From CAIUGU01 sp965279735 (lineage in GTDB: Bacteria; Pseudomonadota; Gammaproteobacteria; Steroidobacterales; Steroidobacteraceae): a DNA stretch of 64,000 nucleotides. Where the stretch lies: positions 248,001-312,000 of the forward strand of contig OZ257260.1 in NCBI GenBank assembly GCA_965279735.1, written 5' to 3'. The notes beneath the pieces were generated by a model. It saw nothing but the letters and a program-made list of their open reading frames with translations. It ran no database searches and was not told where the DNA came from. The translations under genes and the position numbers were made by a program. Numbering within the stretch: position 1 is the first letter of the stretch; the number at the start of each line of letters is the position of its first letter. Of this stretch, positions 17,437 to 27,097 are shown piece by piece.

Positions 17437-18939
17437 ATGATTCAAGTTCTTCGCCGCCCTTTGAATGTGCTGTTCATCCGTCGGGCACTCCAGTCTCTCG
17501 TGATTCCTGCGTTCCTGGTTTGCGGGGGATGCGCAACGACGGGCGGCGATTTCGAGGAAGGCGCAGAGCCCGTATTCATGGGGGAAGAGCCGCTTCCAAG
17601 GGAAGAGCAGGAGGTCCTGCTGGAAGACGAGGCCGGGAAGGACGAAGAGATCCCGAAGGGCGAAGAAGGCGAAGTCCCGCTGGTCGTAGCGGAGTCAGAA
17701 CCTGCCGTCAGCACGCGTGATGATATCGCGGAGGTGGTCGTCCAGGCTCCCCGCGAGCGCCACGAAGTCATCGACGATCACGTGAACGAGGCGAAAACGC
17801 TTCTTCGCGATGTCGAACTCCAGTACGTCTTCACGGGGAAGGGGAAGAGAGAAGTGCTACGTGGCCGTCCTGTCGCCTTTGCCCTGTGGAGCGAGGCGAA
17901 GCAGGAATGGATCATCGCGCACATCGAGATTCCCCGTCCGCCGGTCAAATGGAGACCCGGAGGGAAGGCCATGGCTTTCCGCGTGAGCACACCGGGCATC
18001 CAGGCCCGGCATGTGAAGGGTACGGGTGCCGAACGTCTGATGTTTGCGTTCTCGAGGGACGGAGAGCCGCTGAGGGTCTACGGGCGCAAGTTCCCGGTAT
18101 TCGACGGCGCCCTGCTTGCGAAGAAGCAGTGGCGAGCCGTGGCACAGAATGCAAAGCCCATCGTCTATCTGCCATTCACCGAAGACACCCTCGATCCGCT
18201 CTTTGTCAGTGGCGGGAGGGAATACCTGCTCGCGACGGCGCGGAAGGCGATCGACGAATTGCGTCGCGCAAAAGCGCCTGGCGTGGCATTCCCGGGCGAG
18301 CTGCTCGCCGACATTGTGCCCGCTGAAGTCATTACGACCCTGGCGGTGATCGAACAGACGGATGACACGGACTTCGTGCGGAACAGGGAGAGCGCGTTCA
18401 ATGAGGTCTTGAGTCACTACGGACTGAAGCGCGAGGAGGCGTATCGGTACAGCGTCTCGACCGCCTCGGCCCTCGGTCCCATGCAGTTCACGAACAGAAG
18501 GGGCAATGGCACCTACGCGCTGGTGGTCAGGCGGTGCCCGGAAGCAAAGCTCGATCCGAACTTCGAGCGCGGTGCGACGGATCTCCTGAACGCCATGAAG
18601 GCAGCCATCTGCCTCTTCGATATCGAGCTGTCGCAGATGCGGGCAGATATCCGCGTTGCGTATCGCGACAACATGAAAGTTCTGGGGATTTTCCCCGTCG
18701 CTGCCTATAACGGCGGGCCGCGGAATGTCGGCAAGCTCTACAACGTCATGAAAAGGATGAAAGTAAAGCTCGAAGACCTTCGTCCGCCGGGCGAGGAGCC
18801 AGTAGGCAGGAAAGTCGTGTGCCCATGCCTCTGGAAAGTGGCGAACAACGATGTCGTTCCCGTCGCGATCCCGAGATACAACAACGAGAATCGGTGGTAC
18901 ATCGAAAAGTACCAGAGCATCCTGAGCGTATTCGAGTAA
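17437..18939 (+). CDS. lytic-transglycosylase-like lipoprotein with acidic linker
   Basis: A 500-residue exported protein. A signal segment ending near Cys32 (FLVCGGCATTG) suggests a lipoprotein, then comes a strongly acidic stretch of about 45 residues (EEGAEP.. EEQEVLLEDEAGKDEE), a middle domain of unknown type (residues of about 100-290), and a C-terminal SLT-like domain: LAVIEQTDD with the candidate catalytic Glu, SASALGPMQF, and AAYNGGPRNV, the classic SLT motif. It probably cleaves peptidoglycan glycan strands. The acidic linker and middle domain are unusual for the family. Confidence 0.7.
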   Translation: MIQVLRRPLNVLFIRRALQSLVIPAFLVCGGCATTGGDFEEGAEPVFMGEEPLPREEQEVLLEDEAGKDEEIPKGEEGEVPLVVAESEPAVSTRDDIAEVVVQAPRERHEVIDDHVNEAKTLLRDVELQYVFTGKGKREVLRGRPVAFALWSEAKQEWIIAHIEIPRPPVKWRPGGKAMAFRVSTPGIQARHVKGTGAERLMFAFSRDGEPLRVYGRKFPVFDGALLAKKQWRAVAQNAKPIVYLPFTEDTLDPLFVSGGREYLLATARKAIDELRRAKAPGVAFPGELLADIVPAEVITTLAVIEQTDDTDFVRNRESAFNEVLSHYGLKREEAYRYSVSTASALGPMQFTNRRGNGTYALVVRRCPEAKLDPNFERGATDLLNAMKAAICLFDIELSQMRADIRVAYRDNMKVLGIFPVAAYNGGPRNVGKLYNVMKRMKVKLEDLRPPGEEPVGRKVVCPCLWKVANNDVVPVAIPRYNNENRWYIEKYQSILSVFE

Positions 18940-19111
18940 GGAAGCTCAAGCGCTTGCGGGCACTGCACTAAACAAAGTGTCTTTTGATATACATGCGGGG
19001 ATCTGCGTGGACAAAGCCTGGCCGGGCGTCCTACGCATTGATGCGGTGTTTTCCGATACGCTGGTAGCGCGTCCCTCCTTATCGTCCTGCCTCCCATCCT
19101 GGAGGCATGTC

Positions 19112-19600
19112 ATGAAGAAGTCCCAATCGAGCAAGAAATCGGAGTCCAATGGGAAAGCCCCGGACGCCGTTGCGTTGTTGAAAGCCGACCACCGGCAGGT
19201 AGAAGCCTGGTTCGAGGAATTTGAAGCCTCGAATAGAAAGGCTACCAAGAAAAAATTGGCCGACCAGATCTGTCAGGCGCTGACAGTTCACACCCAAATT
19301 GAAGAAGAGATTTTCTATCCTGCGTTCATCGAAGCGACACAGGACGAGGATCTGCACCATGAGGCAATCGTGGAGCACGACGGCGCGAAGAAGCTGATCG
19401 CCGAGATCGAAGAGTCGGATCCGGATGACGAGTACTTTGATGCGAAGGTCAAGGTGCTGTCCGAGATGATCAAGCATCACGTCAAGGAAGAAGAGCAGCC
19501 CGATGGAATGTTCGCCGAAGCGAAGAAATCCGATATGGATCTCGTCGCGCTCGGCGCAGAGATGGCCGAAATGAAGAACGAGCTGATGGCAGTGGCCTAG
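19112..19600 (+). CDS. hemerythrin HHE-domain protein
   Basis: A 162-residue cytoplasmic protein with a basic Ser/Lys N-terminus and a hemerythrin four-helix bundle. The metal-ligand pattern is complete: KADHRQV, HTQIEEEIFYP (HxxxE), HHEAIVEHDGAKKLI and KHHVKEEEQPDGMF. The two irons bind oxygen or nitric oxide and such proteins are linked to oxidative or nitrosative stress. GGAGG lies 6 bp before ATG 19112; the upstream in-frame codons do not look coding. Confidence 0.88.
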   Translation: MKKSQSSKKSESNGKAPDAVALLKADHRQVEAWFEEFEASNRKATKKKLADQICQALTVHTQIEEEIFYPAFIEATQDEDLHHEAIVEHDGAKKLIAEIEESDPDDEYFDAKVKVLSEMIKHHVKEEEQPDGMFAEAKKSDMDLVALGAEMAEMKNELMAVA

Positions 19601-19690
19601 CTGGTTCGCGGCGCCGCCCGGTATTCAATGCGTACTTGAAACCTGGTGGCGTCGTCTTTCCTGGGGTCTGCTCCTGCTCTCGGAGAATAT

Positions 19691-19876
19691 ATGGACGACT
19701 GGATTCCGTTCGTTGAAGAAAAGCCAGGTCGTAACAGGTTCATAAGGCTGAAAGGGTTTAACCGCTCCCGCCCGTATGAGGAGCTCATCAGTCCCAGCAT
19801 TTATGTCGACGAAGAGGGTGTATTCCCGTCGTCCCCCGACGTCCAGGACACTCATTGGAAGTACGTTCCCGTTTAA
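19691..19876 (+). CDS. possible small protein of unknown function
   Basis: A 61-residue frame (MDDWIPFVEEKPGRNRFIRLKGF..) with CGGAGA before the ATG. It is rich in aromatic and charged residues, has no signal peptide, and its composition looks more protein-like than its neighbours in other frames. I do not recognise it. It lies between hemerythrin and the TonB receptor gene on the same strand. Could also be non-coding. Confidence 0.4.
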   Translation: MDDWIPFVEEKPGRNRFIRLKGFNRSRPYEELISPSIYVDEEGVFPSSPDVQDTHWKYVPV

Positions 19877-20247
19877 GCGCCTTGCGGTAAGGGGGTTGCC
19901 AGCGGCTGCTGCCGGAATATTGGCGCGAGCGTATGCCTTGGAGCCACCGCTTGACGACAGCGGTAGACAAAAAAAATCCGGCAACCGCCCCAAGTATGAT
20001 GATTCTCGAGCCGAGACTGCCCTGGTCAGGCTCAATCCTTCGGCGCATTCGCTGCTGAAAAGCTTTGTTTCTCCGCTGAAAACGACGCCTTATTTGCTGC
20101 ACAACGGAACAACTTGCCTCGCATGAATCCTGTTGTAATCGATTATCACGCTGGTAGGCTGCTGATTCCGGCGAAAAGTGGAAACCGGGCTGGCAGCCGC
20201 CCCTGTTTCGCACGGACATCTGCAAAAACAAGATAGGGGGATTCAAT
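19877..20247. other. 371-bp non-coding leader region of the TonB receptor gene
   Basis: No convincing gene. It includes the palindrome at 20136-20145 and a GGGGG ribosome site just before 20248. No clear terminator is visible for the preceding gene. Confidence 0.5.
20136..20145. promoter_or_regulatory. candidate LacI/GntR-type operator
   Basis: A perfect 10-bp palindrome with a central CG (TAATCGATTA) within the sequence TTGTAATCGATTATCAC, about 105 bp before the TonB receptor start. LacI-family operators share this CG-centred form. Single copy, so the call is tentative. Confidence 0.3.
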
Positions 20248-22596
20248 ATGCGTGTCATCAATAGCCGGTTTGCGTCTACGCTGGTCAGCACTGCCGTTGC
20301 TGCCATTCTCCAATCCGCTACCGCCTCGGCAGGGGAAGCTCCAGGTGTGGTGCTTGAGGAAATCATCGTCACGGCGCAGAACCGTGCCGAGAACGTGCAG
20401 AAGGTTCCAATCGCCATTGATGTCGTCGGTGCAGAGGAGATTGCCGAATCGGGCTTCACCAGCATGAACGATATGGGCAAGATCGCTCCTGCGGTGCAGA
20501 TTACCAACGACAACAGCGCTGTCCGAGTGACCGTACGTGGCGTAGGGACGAATTCCAACGACGAAGCGCAGGACACATCGGTCGTCGTCAACGTCGATGG
20601 TGAATACATCAACCGCCCGCAGGTTCTCAGCGTGTCGCTGTTCGATCTCGAGCGCGTCGAGGTGCTGCGCGGACCGCAGGGCACGCTTTATGGCCGAAAT
20701 TCGACCGGCGGTGCGATCAATTTCATCACCCGGAAGCCCGGCAACGAGTTCGGGGTCAACGCGAATGCGAGTGTCGGCAACTATGGCGCGCGCAGCCTGG
20801 ATGCAGGCGTCGACCTGCCTTTCGGCCAGATTGGTGCCCTGCGCTTGTCCGGCATCTACTCTGACCATGATGGCTACTACGAGCATCCAGCGCGTACGTT
20901 TGGTCCGCCCAATGGATCTGTCACGTCACCGGCCACGGAATCCGGCAGCGAAGAGAGCAAGGGTGTCCGTGCATCGTTGCGCCTCGACCCGAGCGATGCG
21001 TTGAGCGTCAATCTGGCACTCGAATACGCCGAGCGCGACTGGGTCAACCCCGCCGTCGGTTCCGTCGACCTGAACTCGGGTGGCAATGGACCCACGGGTC
21101 CGGGTTGCAACAAGGCGGGGTTTGTACGAGTGGCGCCCAACTACGCGAACACGCTCTGCATACCGCAAAACACGCATTACCTGGAAACCATCGATCGCGA
21201 CAAGGCTTTTGCGCAACCCGTCTATGGAGTGGGTGGCTACACACAGGATTCAACGGCTGTACGTGGTCGTGTTGCCTATGAGTTCAGCCCCGCCGCAACT
21301 CTGTCCTACATCGGCGGATATCGCACGACCGGGCAGGATGGCCGTCAGGGCCTGCCTGTGATCTATCAGACCATTACTTTCCAGGCGGATACGGACACGC
21401 AAAGCCACGAGCTGCGTCTGAATGGCGACGTCGGCCAGGTCAGGTACCAGGTCGGCGGTTTCTATTTCAACGAAAAGCTCGATAGCGTCAGCGGCTTCGC
21501 CATCCCTGCTCCCGCATTCACGAATCCCAGCTTCCTGAGCTACTTCGGCCGCAAGGTAGACAGCAAGAGCAAGTCGCTCTTCGGGCAGGTCGAAGTTCCG
21601 CTCGGCGACGTGTTCACGGTGGTGGCGGGTGCACGCTACACCGACAACGAACGTTCGGCGCTTTACCGGAATGCCCCGCCGCTGTTCGGCCAGGGACTGA
21701 CGCGCAAGGATTTCGATGCCATAGGCGCGTCAAGACTCAATCTGGGGAGTGACGAGAGCAAGACCACCGGGCTGCTCGGGCTGAACTACAACCCCAACGA
21801 CACCACATTGATCTACGGGAAGGTTTCGACAGGTTTCAAGGGCGGCGGCTTCGACTCGGTGGGCTCCTACAAGCCGGAGTCCAACACAGCCATCGAGGCC
21901 GGGCTGAAGAAGAATTTTGGCTCCAATGGCCAGCACTACATCAACGTCGGTGCGTTCTCGTATGACTATAAGGATCTGCAGTCGTCGGTGTTGCTGGATG
22001 TCTCTGTCGGCGGTCAGACATTCAACGCCGGCAAGGCCACGATCCAGGGCTTTGAAGCCGAGCTGGGGCTCAACCCGACCCCCAACGATTCCCTCAACGT
22101 CAGCTTCAACTATGTGAAAGCCGAGTACGACGAGTTCCTGGGGCAGTTCAACGTGTTCTGCGTCGAGGCGGGCTGCGGCATCAACGGCATCGGCGATCTG
22201 GATCCACTCACTCCCGGCATCCAGCAGCCGAATTTTGCAGGCAATTCGCTGCCTTATTCGCCCGAGATCGTGATCGCGGCTTCCTACGACCACACCTTCG
22301 ATCTGGGTGGTGCAGGCTTGCTGACAGCGGGTGTCTCCTCGCGCTACAAGAGCAGCTTCTTCACCGACTTCTTCAACTACAGCGACTCCGAGCAGGAAGC
22401 CACCACCCAGAGCGACGTGAGTCTGGACTGGAAGCCGCAGAACGGGCACTTCACGATCCAGGCCTTCGTGCGCAACATCGAGGATGAGCGCCCGCTGACC
22501 TCCGGAGGTTTCACCTCGGCAGGTCCGGATGACATCTACAACTTCCAGTTCGGTCAGCCGCGCACGTATGGTCTGCGTTTGAGCGTGAACTACTAG
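20248..22596 (+). CDS. TonB-dependent outer-membrane receptor
   Basis: A 782-residue outer-membrane transporter. After a signal peptide comes a TonB-box region (EEIIVTAQNRAENVQKVP), the plug domain (VRVTVRGVGTNSNDEAQ; VEVLRGPQGTLYGRNSTGGAINFITRKP) and a 22-strand barrel ending in an aromatic residue (YGLRLSVNY). The form without siderophore-specific features resembles receptors of Sphingomonas/Caulobacter type that import plant or aromatic compounds and oligosaccharides. A strong terminator follows. The MFS gene 140 bp downstream is therefore a separate unit. Confidence 0.93.
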   Translation: MRVINSRFASTLVSTAVAAILQSATASAGEAPGVVLEEIIVTAQNRAENVQKVPIAIDVVGAEEIAESGFTSMNDMGKIAPAVQITNDNSAVRVTVRGVGTNSNDEAQDTSVVVNVDGEYINRPQVLSVSLFDLERVEVLRGPQGTLYGRNSTGGAINFITRKPGNEFGVNANASVGNYGARSLDAGVDLPFGQIGALRLSGIYSDHDGYYEHPARTFGPPNGSVTSPATESGSEESKGVRASLRLDPSDALSVNLALEYAERDWVNPAVGSVDLNSGGNGPTGPGCNKAGFVRVAPNYANTLCIPQNTHYLETIDRDKAFAQPVYGVGGYTQDSTAVRGRVAYEFSPAATLSYIGGYRTTGQDGRQGLPVIYQTITFQADTDTQSHELRLNGDVGQVRYQVGGFYFNEKLDSVSGFAIPAPAFTNPSFLSYFGRKVDSKSKSLFGQVEVPLGDVFTVVAGARYTDNERSALYRNAPPLFGQGLTRKDFDAIGASRLNLGSDESKTTGLLGLNYNPNDTTLIYGKVSTGFKGGGFDSVGSYKPESNTAIEAGLKKNFGSNGQHYINVGAFSYDYKDLQSSVLLDVSVGGQTFNAGKATIQGFEAELGLNPTPNDSLNVSFNYVKAEYDEFLGQFNVFCVEAGCGINGIGDLDPLTPGIQQPNFAGNSLPYSPEIVIAASYDHTFDLGGAGLLTAGVSSRYKSSFFTDFFNYSDSEQEATTQSDVSLDWKPQNGHFTIQAFVRNIEDERPLTSGGFTSAGPDDIYNFQFGQPRTYGLRLSVNY

Positions 22597-22622
22597 GAAG
22601 CGCTGCTTAGGCGTTAAAACCG

Positions 22623-22655
22623 AAGGCCCCGGGGCGAAAGTCCCGGGGCCTTTTT
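22623..22655 (+). terminator. intrinsic terminator of the TonB receptor gene
   Basis: Perfect 11-bp stem (22623-22633 with 22642-22652) formed by AAGGCCCCGGG and its complement, 8-nt loop, then a T run. Confidence 0.92.
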
Positions 22656-22739
22656 ATTTGGGGCGATGTGTCGGGAGCTGTTGCAGTTCGGTATTCTCGA
22701 CCACCGAGCTCCCGCATCCCGTAATCTTCAAGCGAACCC

Positions 22740-23960
22740 ATGACCACTGCCGCGGCTCCAACGAATCCCCTGACCAGCGCAACACCTGCCCGGACAGGTG
22801 CGGCTGTCGGCGTGCTGGCGGCCATCAGTACCTCGCATCTGATCAACGACATGATGCAGTCGCTGATCCTGGCGCTGTATCCGATCCTGAAGGGCGGTTT
22901 CCACTTGAGCTTCAGCCAGATCGGGCTGATCACGCTGACCTACCAGTTGACGGCGTCACTGCTCCAGCCGCTCATTGGTCTCTACACCGATCGCAGGCCG
23001 GTGCTTTACTCGCTCCCCATTGGCATGACCTTTACGCTCGTCGGATTGCTTTTACTTGCATACGCGCAAAGCTATTCGATGCTGCTGCTGGCAGCAGGCG
23101 TCATCGGAACCGGTTCGTCGATCTTCCATCCGGAATCCTCGCGAGTGGCCCGCATGGCGTCCGGCGGTCGGCATGGTTTCGCGCAATCCGTCTTCCAGGT
23201 GGGTGGCAATACCGGTAGTGCGCTCGGGCCTCTTGCGGCCGCCGCCGTCATCGCGCCATTTGGACAGCACAGCGTTGCCTGGTTCGGCGGGGTTGCGCTG
23301 TTCGGCATCGTTCTGCTCATCGGCGTCAGTCGCTGGCATGCAGCCCATCGCATTGCGCACCCTCACGCCGCGCGGCCGGTGGCCATTGCGCCGCTGCCTG
23401 CACGCACGATCGCCATTGCCATCGGCGTGCTGTTACTGCTGATGTTCTCGAAGTTCTTCTATGTCGCCGGACTGTCGAGCTTCTATACGTTCTACCTCAT
23501 CGACAAGTTTGCGGTGTCGGTCCAGGCATCCCAGTACCTCTTGTTTGTGTTTCTGCTGGCCTCTGCGGCTGGCACCCTGATCGGCGGTTCGCTGGTCGAT
23601 CGCCTGGGCCAGAAGCCGGTGATCTGGGCATCCATCCTCGGTATTGCGCCGTTCGCCCTGGCCCTGCCTTACGTGAACCTGTTCTGGACAGTCACATTCA
23701 CTATCCTGATCGGACTCATCATCGCATCTGCCTTCTCCGCCATCCTGGTCTATGCGCAGGAACTCATCCCCGGCAAGGTCGGCATGGTGTCAGGCCTTTT
23801 CTTCGGTCTCGCCTTCGGCATGGGCGGACTCGGCGCCGCGCTTCTGGGAGTGCTCGCCGATCACACCAGCATTGATTTTGTCTTCCACGTCATCGCCTTC
23901 CTGCCGCTGCTCGGCGTGGTCACTGCCCTGTTGCCCAAGGTGAAGCGGGCGCAAGGTTGA
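22740..23960 (+). CDS. MFS efflux transporter, fosmidomycin-resistance (Fsr) type
   Basis: A 406-residue protein with twelve predicted helices. HLINDMMQSLILALYPILK and the loop SIFHPESSRVARMASGGRHGFAQSVFQVGGN are signatures of the Fsr subgroup, which pumps out fosmidomycin and other small anions by proton antiport. GLYTDRRP is the A-motif-like loop. No ribosome site is evident. The cupin gene begins 42 bp downstream, so they may be cotranscribed. Confidence 0.88.
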   Translation: MTTAAAPTNPLTSATPARTGAAVGVLAAISTSHLINDMMQSLILALYPILKGGFHLSFSQIGLITLTYQLTASLLQPLIGLYTDRRPVLYSLPIGMTFTLVGLLLLAYAQSYSMLLLAAGVIGTGSSIFHPESSRVARMASGGRHGFAQSVFQVGGNTGSALGPLAAAAVIAPFGQHSVAWFGGVALFGIVLLIGVSRWHAAHRIAHPHAARPVAIAPLPARTIAIAIGVLLLLMFSKFFYVAGLSSFYTFYLIDKFAVSVQASQYLLFVFLLASAAGTLIGGSLVDRLGQKPVIWASILGIAPFALALPYVNLFWTVTFTILIGLIIASAFSAILVYAQELIPGKVGMVSGLFFGLAFGMGGLGAALLGVLADHTSIDFVFHVIAFLPLLGVVTALLPKVKRAQG

Positions 23961-24002
23961 TGTCGTTGCGGAACCTGTCTGGTGGATTGAGCAAGGATTG
24001 AA

Positions 24003-24515
24003 ATGATGCAGATGACCAAGGCCCGTTTCGCTTACGCAACCCTGCTTGGCGTGGTGCTTCTGGCAGGCATAGCCATCGGTCAAGCGCAGACGCGTCCCGA
24101 GCCGCCCTTGCCCGGGTATCTGCACTACACCCCGGCTGATCTGGATGCCATCCAGCGGAGCCTGCTCCCGAAGATGAATGCGCTCAAGCAATCGGCCGAA
24201 CAGCTCGGTGACTTCGGCAACCATACTGCGTGGGTAGCCCATCGAGAAGCCGACGGCCTGATGGAAATCCACGAGAACTGGGCGGACTTGATGTTCATCC
24301 ACTCGGGAGAGGCCACGCTTCTGCTCGGAGGAACGATTCCGGATGCCCGAACCGACGCCCCGGGAGAGATCCGTGGCAGCACCGCGGTCGGCGGCGTCAA
24401 GCGTGTCATTCGCGCGGGTGATGTTGTGCAGGTACCGGCCGGCATGCCTCACCAGTTTCTGGTTGCACCGGGCCAGCAGATCACTTTCTTCACCATGAAG
24501 ATCGCGAAGCAATAG
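24003..24515 (+). CDS. exported cupin-domain protein
   Basis: A 170-residue protein with a signal peptide (YATLLGVVLLAGIAIGQA) and a cupin barrel: MEIHENWADLMFIHSGEATLLLGG and RAGDVVQVPAGMPHQFLVAPGQ, the latter being the second cupin motif with its His. Periplasmic. It follows the Fsr-type transporter closely. Function unknown. Confidence 0.8.
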   Translation: MMQMTKARFAYATLLGVVLLAGIAIGQAQTRPEPPLPGYLHYTPADLDAIQRSLLPKMNALKQSAEQLGDFGNHTAWVAHREADGLMEIHENWADLMFIHSGEATLLLGGTIPDARTDAPGEIRGSTAVGGVKRVIRAGDVVQVPAGMPHQFLVAPGQQITFFTMKIAKQ

Positions 24516-24591
24516 CAGCCTTCCCTGGCCTGCCTATCGCAACTTCGGCTGGAGTGCCCCGGTCCCCGCGAACCGGCTTTGCGCGCGCCTG

Positions 24592-25044
24592 TCAGTGCCA
24601 GTCGCCGATCCTGACGTCATTCGGACTGGGATCGCCCTTGCCGGTTTCGACAAGTGACTTGAGGCTCATCAGGAATATGGCCCATTTCGTACTGCAGTGG
24701 TACATGAATTCGACCGGCTCCGCCCAGCCCTCGTGCCTGAAGAGAATGATGGTGAAGTCGTCTGCTTGCTTGAGATCGAAGCGGATCTTCGTGCCCATCC
24801 ATTCCTCGGCACCCTTGACGACCTGCCACACGACGCCAGCAGGATGCAGCTCGAGGATCTTCATTTCGAAGGCGCCGATTTCATGCCCAGCGGCAGTGAA
24901 GCGGAAAGCGATCGTTCCACCCACTTTGCTGTCGCCACGCGTGTCGGTGGTCCACCAGCCCGCTACGCCTTCGGGTGTGGAAAGCGCCTTGTAGACCTTT
25001 GCCGCCGATGCCTTGATGCCCACTCGATGCAGAATGTCGAACAC
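24592..25044 (-). CDS. SRPBCC / AHSA1-type START-like protein
   Basis: A 150-residue protein of the activator-of-Hsp90 ATPase homologue group: the opening FDILHRVGIKASAAKVYKALSTPEGVAGWW is diagnostic, followed by the ILELHPAGVVWQVV strand and a C-terminal helix (WAIFLMSLKSLVETGKG). The fold binds hydrophobic ligands. It starts at GTG 25044, which has AAGGAGAAG upstream; the longer frame to 25260 runs through the terminator of the next gene and is rejected. Confidence 0.82.
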   Translation of the reverse strand: MFDILHRVGIKASAAKVYKALSTPEGVAGWWTTDTRGDSKVGGTIAFRFTAAGHEIGAFEMKILELHPAGVVWQVVKGAEEWMGTKIRFDLKQADDFTIILFRHEGWAEPVEFMYHCSTKWAIFLMSLKSLVETGKGDPSPNDVRIGDWH

Positions 25045-25170
25045 GTTTCTTCTCCTTGAGAGCCGGATGAAAGGAACGTGTGCAGTCTCTGCGAGAAGCC
25101 GCAAAGGGTGAGAGTGACAGTTGTGGCGTGATTCCAGTGAGAGGATGCGGGGGAGCGCTGGGCCGCTCGC

Positions 25171-25203
25171 AAAAAAAAGCAGACCCCGTTCCCGGGGCCT
25201 GCC
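25171..25203 (-). terminator. intrinsic terminator of the PQQ dehydrogenase gene
   Basis: Read on the minus strand: a 10-bp stem with one G-T pair (GCAGGCCCCG to CGGGGTCTGC), a 4-nt loop and eight T. It lies 35 bp beyond the stop of the PQQ dehydrogenase. Confidence 0.9.
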
Positions 25204-25237
25204 TTCATTTTTCCAGTGCCGCAGACTGCGGCTGGCC

Positions 25238-27055
25238 TTATTTGTTTCCGGGCAGTGCAAACACCCACACGCTGGTAGAGCCGGCGGGGTTCTCGATCTC
25301 TGGGGTCAGTGTCGGCCACGTTGCTTCGTGAGCGCCGCCACCGCCGGACACCACCGCAACGTATTGCTTGCCGCCAACGCTGTAGGTGATGGGGAATGAG
25401 CTCGGTACCGTGCTCAGCTTGGTTTCCCACAACGTCTTGCCGGTGCTTTCGTCCATGGCGCGGAACTGGCGATCACGGCTTCCAGCGAACACCAGGCCGC
25501 CGCCCGTGGCGAGGAGGGCGCTGATTTCCGGTGCGCGACGACGCTGCGACCAGAGCGTCTTCTTCGTCTTCATGTCGATCGCATCGACCCGGCCGAAATT
25601 GCCATCCGTATCCGGGCGGGGCTTCAGGACCCAACCGATGTCAGAGCCACCGGCAGCAGTTTCAGTCGGCGACCGCAGTCTCCACGTGAAGTCCATGCAC
25701 GACTCGACGAGAGGGATGTACATGATCCCGCTCTTCGGGTTGTAGGCCGTCGACGGCCAGCTGCGCGCACCGCCTGCATGAGGGCAGATGGACTTCGGGA
25801 CATTCGCTTCGGGTTGAGCGAACTGCGGATCCACGGTCTTCTTGCCTGTCACGGGATCGATTGATGACACCAGGTTCTGGAGGCCGACATCCTTCGAGAA
25901 CAGGTACTGCCCGGTCGTGCGGTCGAGTGCATCGAAGATCGCGAGCTTGCCGGCGGTGACGACCACTTTGCGATTCACGCCGTTCACCGGCAACGTCATC
26001 AGCGAGCGCTCGAATACCCAGTCCATGTCCCAGACATCGCGATTGAAGTGCTGGTAGTGCCAGACGAGCTTGCCCGTGTCGGGATTCAGCGCAACGGTTG
26101 CAGCGGTATACAGCGCATCATTGGGGCCGACCGTGGTCTGACCCTGGCGCGGTGTCAGGAGTGTCGCTGCGTTGTAGGTCTGGCCGAGCCCGTAGTAGAG
26201 GAGATTGAGCTCAGGATCGTAGCTGCCGGAAGTCCAGATGGCTCCGCCGAACCGTTCATCGAGCGGGGCGCCGTTCCAGGTGTCTCCGCCGGGTTCGCCG
26301 GGACGCGCGATCGTATAGAACCGCCACGCCTCCGCTCCGGTTTTGCTGTCCAGGGCCATGATGTAGCAGCCGCCCTTGAAGGTATTGCAGCTCGTGACGC
26401 CGATGATCACTTTGCCCCGGACGACGATGGGCCCGCCGGTGACGTTGACGCCCGCGGCCCCTGCCGGAACCAGCTCCGTATCCCAGACAACCTTGCCTGA
26501 CCGCATGTCCAGCGCAACCATGTGGCGATCGCCGGTCGCGACAAAAACGCGGTCTTCGTAGATCGCCATGTTCTTGGTCTGCCGACTGACGCTGTAGCCT
26601 TCAGGCAGCTGCCGTGTGTACTGCCACACCTGGTCGCCGGTCGCTGCATCGAGTGCAAAGACCTTGTTGGCGCTGCTGATGTACATGATGCCGTCATGGA
26701 TCAGCGGGGTGATTTCGTTCCCGCTGATGGGCAGCGGCCAGCTCCAGGCGACGCTGAGGTTCCCGACGTTGCGCTTGTTGATCTGTGCAAGGGGGCTGTA
26801 CCCGAGGCCTTCATACGTGCGACGCCAGACCAGCCAGTCGCTCTCCGGTGGATTGGCAAGCGTCGCGTCCGTCACCGTGGAAAGTTTTGCCATCTTCGCG
26901 TCACGAGTCGCCGTGGCGGCGCGATAGATCGCGTCCTCATTGCGCGCGCCGCGCTGTGCCAGCGCCGTATCGATCATGAAGCCGCTTGCCAGCGCGAGGC
27001 CCAGCGTCGAGGCCGCAACCAGTCCGCTCTTGATCTTCACAGGTCTTGTCCGCAT
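25238..27055 (-). CDS. PQQ-dependent dehydrogenase, methanol/ethanol family
   Basis: A 605-residue periplasmic quinoprotein. A signal peptide (VAASTLGLALASGFMIDTALAQ) is followed by an eight-bladed propeller with tryptophan-docking repeats (ALDAATGDQVWQYT, ALDMRSGKVVWDTE, ALNPDTGKLVWHYQ, AMDESTGKTLWETK). NFNRDVWDMDW-type sequence holds the candidate catalytic aspartate. No c-type haem motif is present, so electrons need an outside acceptor. The adjacent-cysteine ring seen in many alcohol dehydrogenases is not visible. It is the second gene of an operon with the propeller-like protein upstream. Confidence 0.88.
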   Translation of the reverse strand: MRTRPVKIKSGLVAASTLGLALASGFMIDTALAQRGARNEDAIYRAATATRDAKMAKLSTVTDATLANPPESDWLVWRRTYEGLGYSPLAQINKRNVGNLSVAWSWPLPISGNEITPLIHDGIMYISSANKVFALDAATGDQVWQYTRQLPEGYSVSRQTKNMAIYEDRVFVATGDRHMVALDMRSGKVVWDTELVPAGAAGVNVTGGPIVVRGKVIIGVTSCNTFKGGCYIMALDSKTGAEAWRFYTIARPGEPGGDTWNGAPLDERFGGAIWTSGSYDPELNLLYYGLGQTYNAATLLTPRQGQTTVGPNDALYTAATVALNPDTGKLVWHYQHFNRDVWDMDWVFERSLMTLPVNGVNRKVVVTAGKLAIFDALDRTTGQYLFSKDVGLQNLVSSIDPVTGKKTVDPQFAQPEANVPKSICPHAGGARSWPSTAYNPKSGIMYIPLVESCMDFTWRLRSPTETAAGGSDIGWVLKPRPDTDGNFGRVDAIDMKTKKTLWSQRRRAPEISALLATGGGLVFAGSRDRQFRAMDESTGKTLWETKLSTVPSSFPITYSVGGKQYVAVVSGGGGAHEATWPTLTPEIENPAGSTSVWVFALPGNK

Positions 27056-27097
27056 GTCTTCTTCTCGCCCCTTGAATGAAAGTCGAATCAAATCTGC

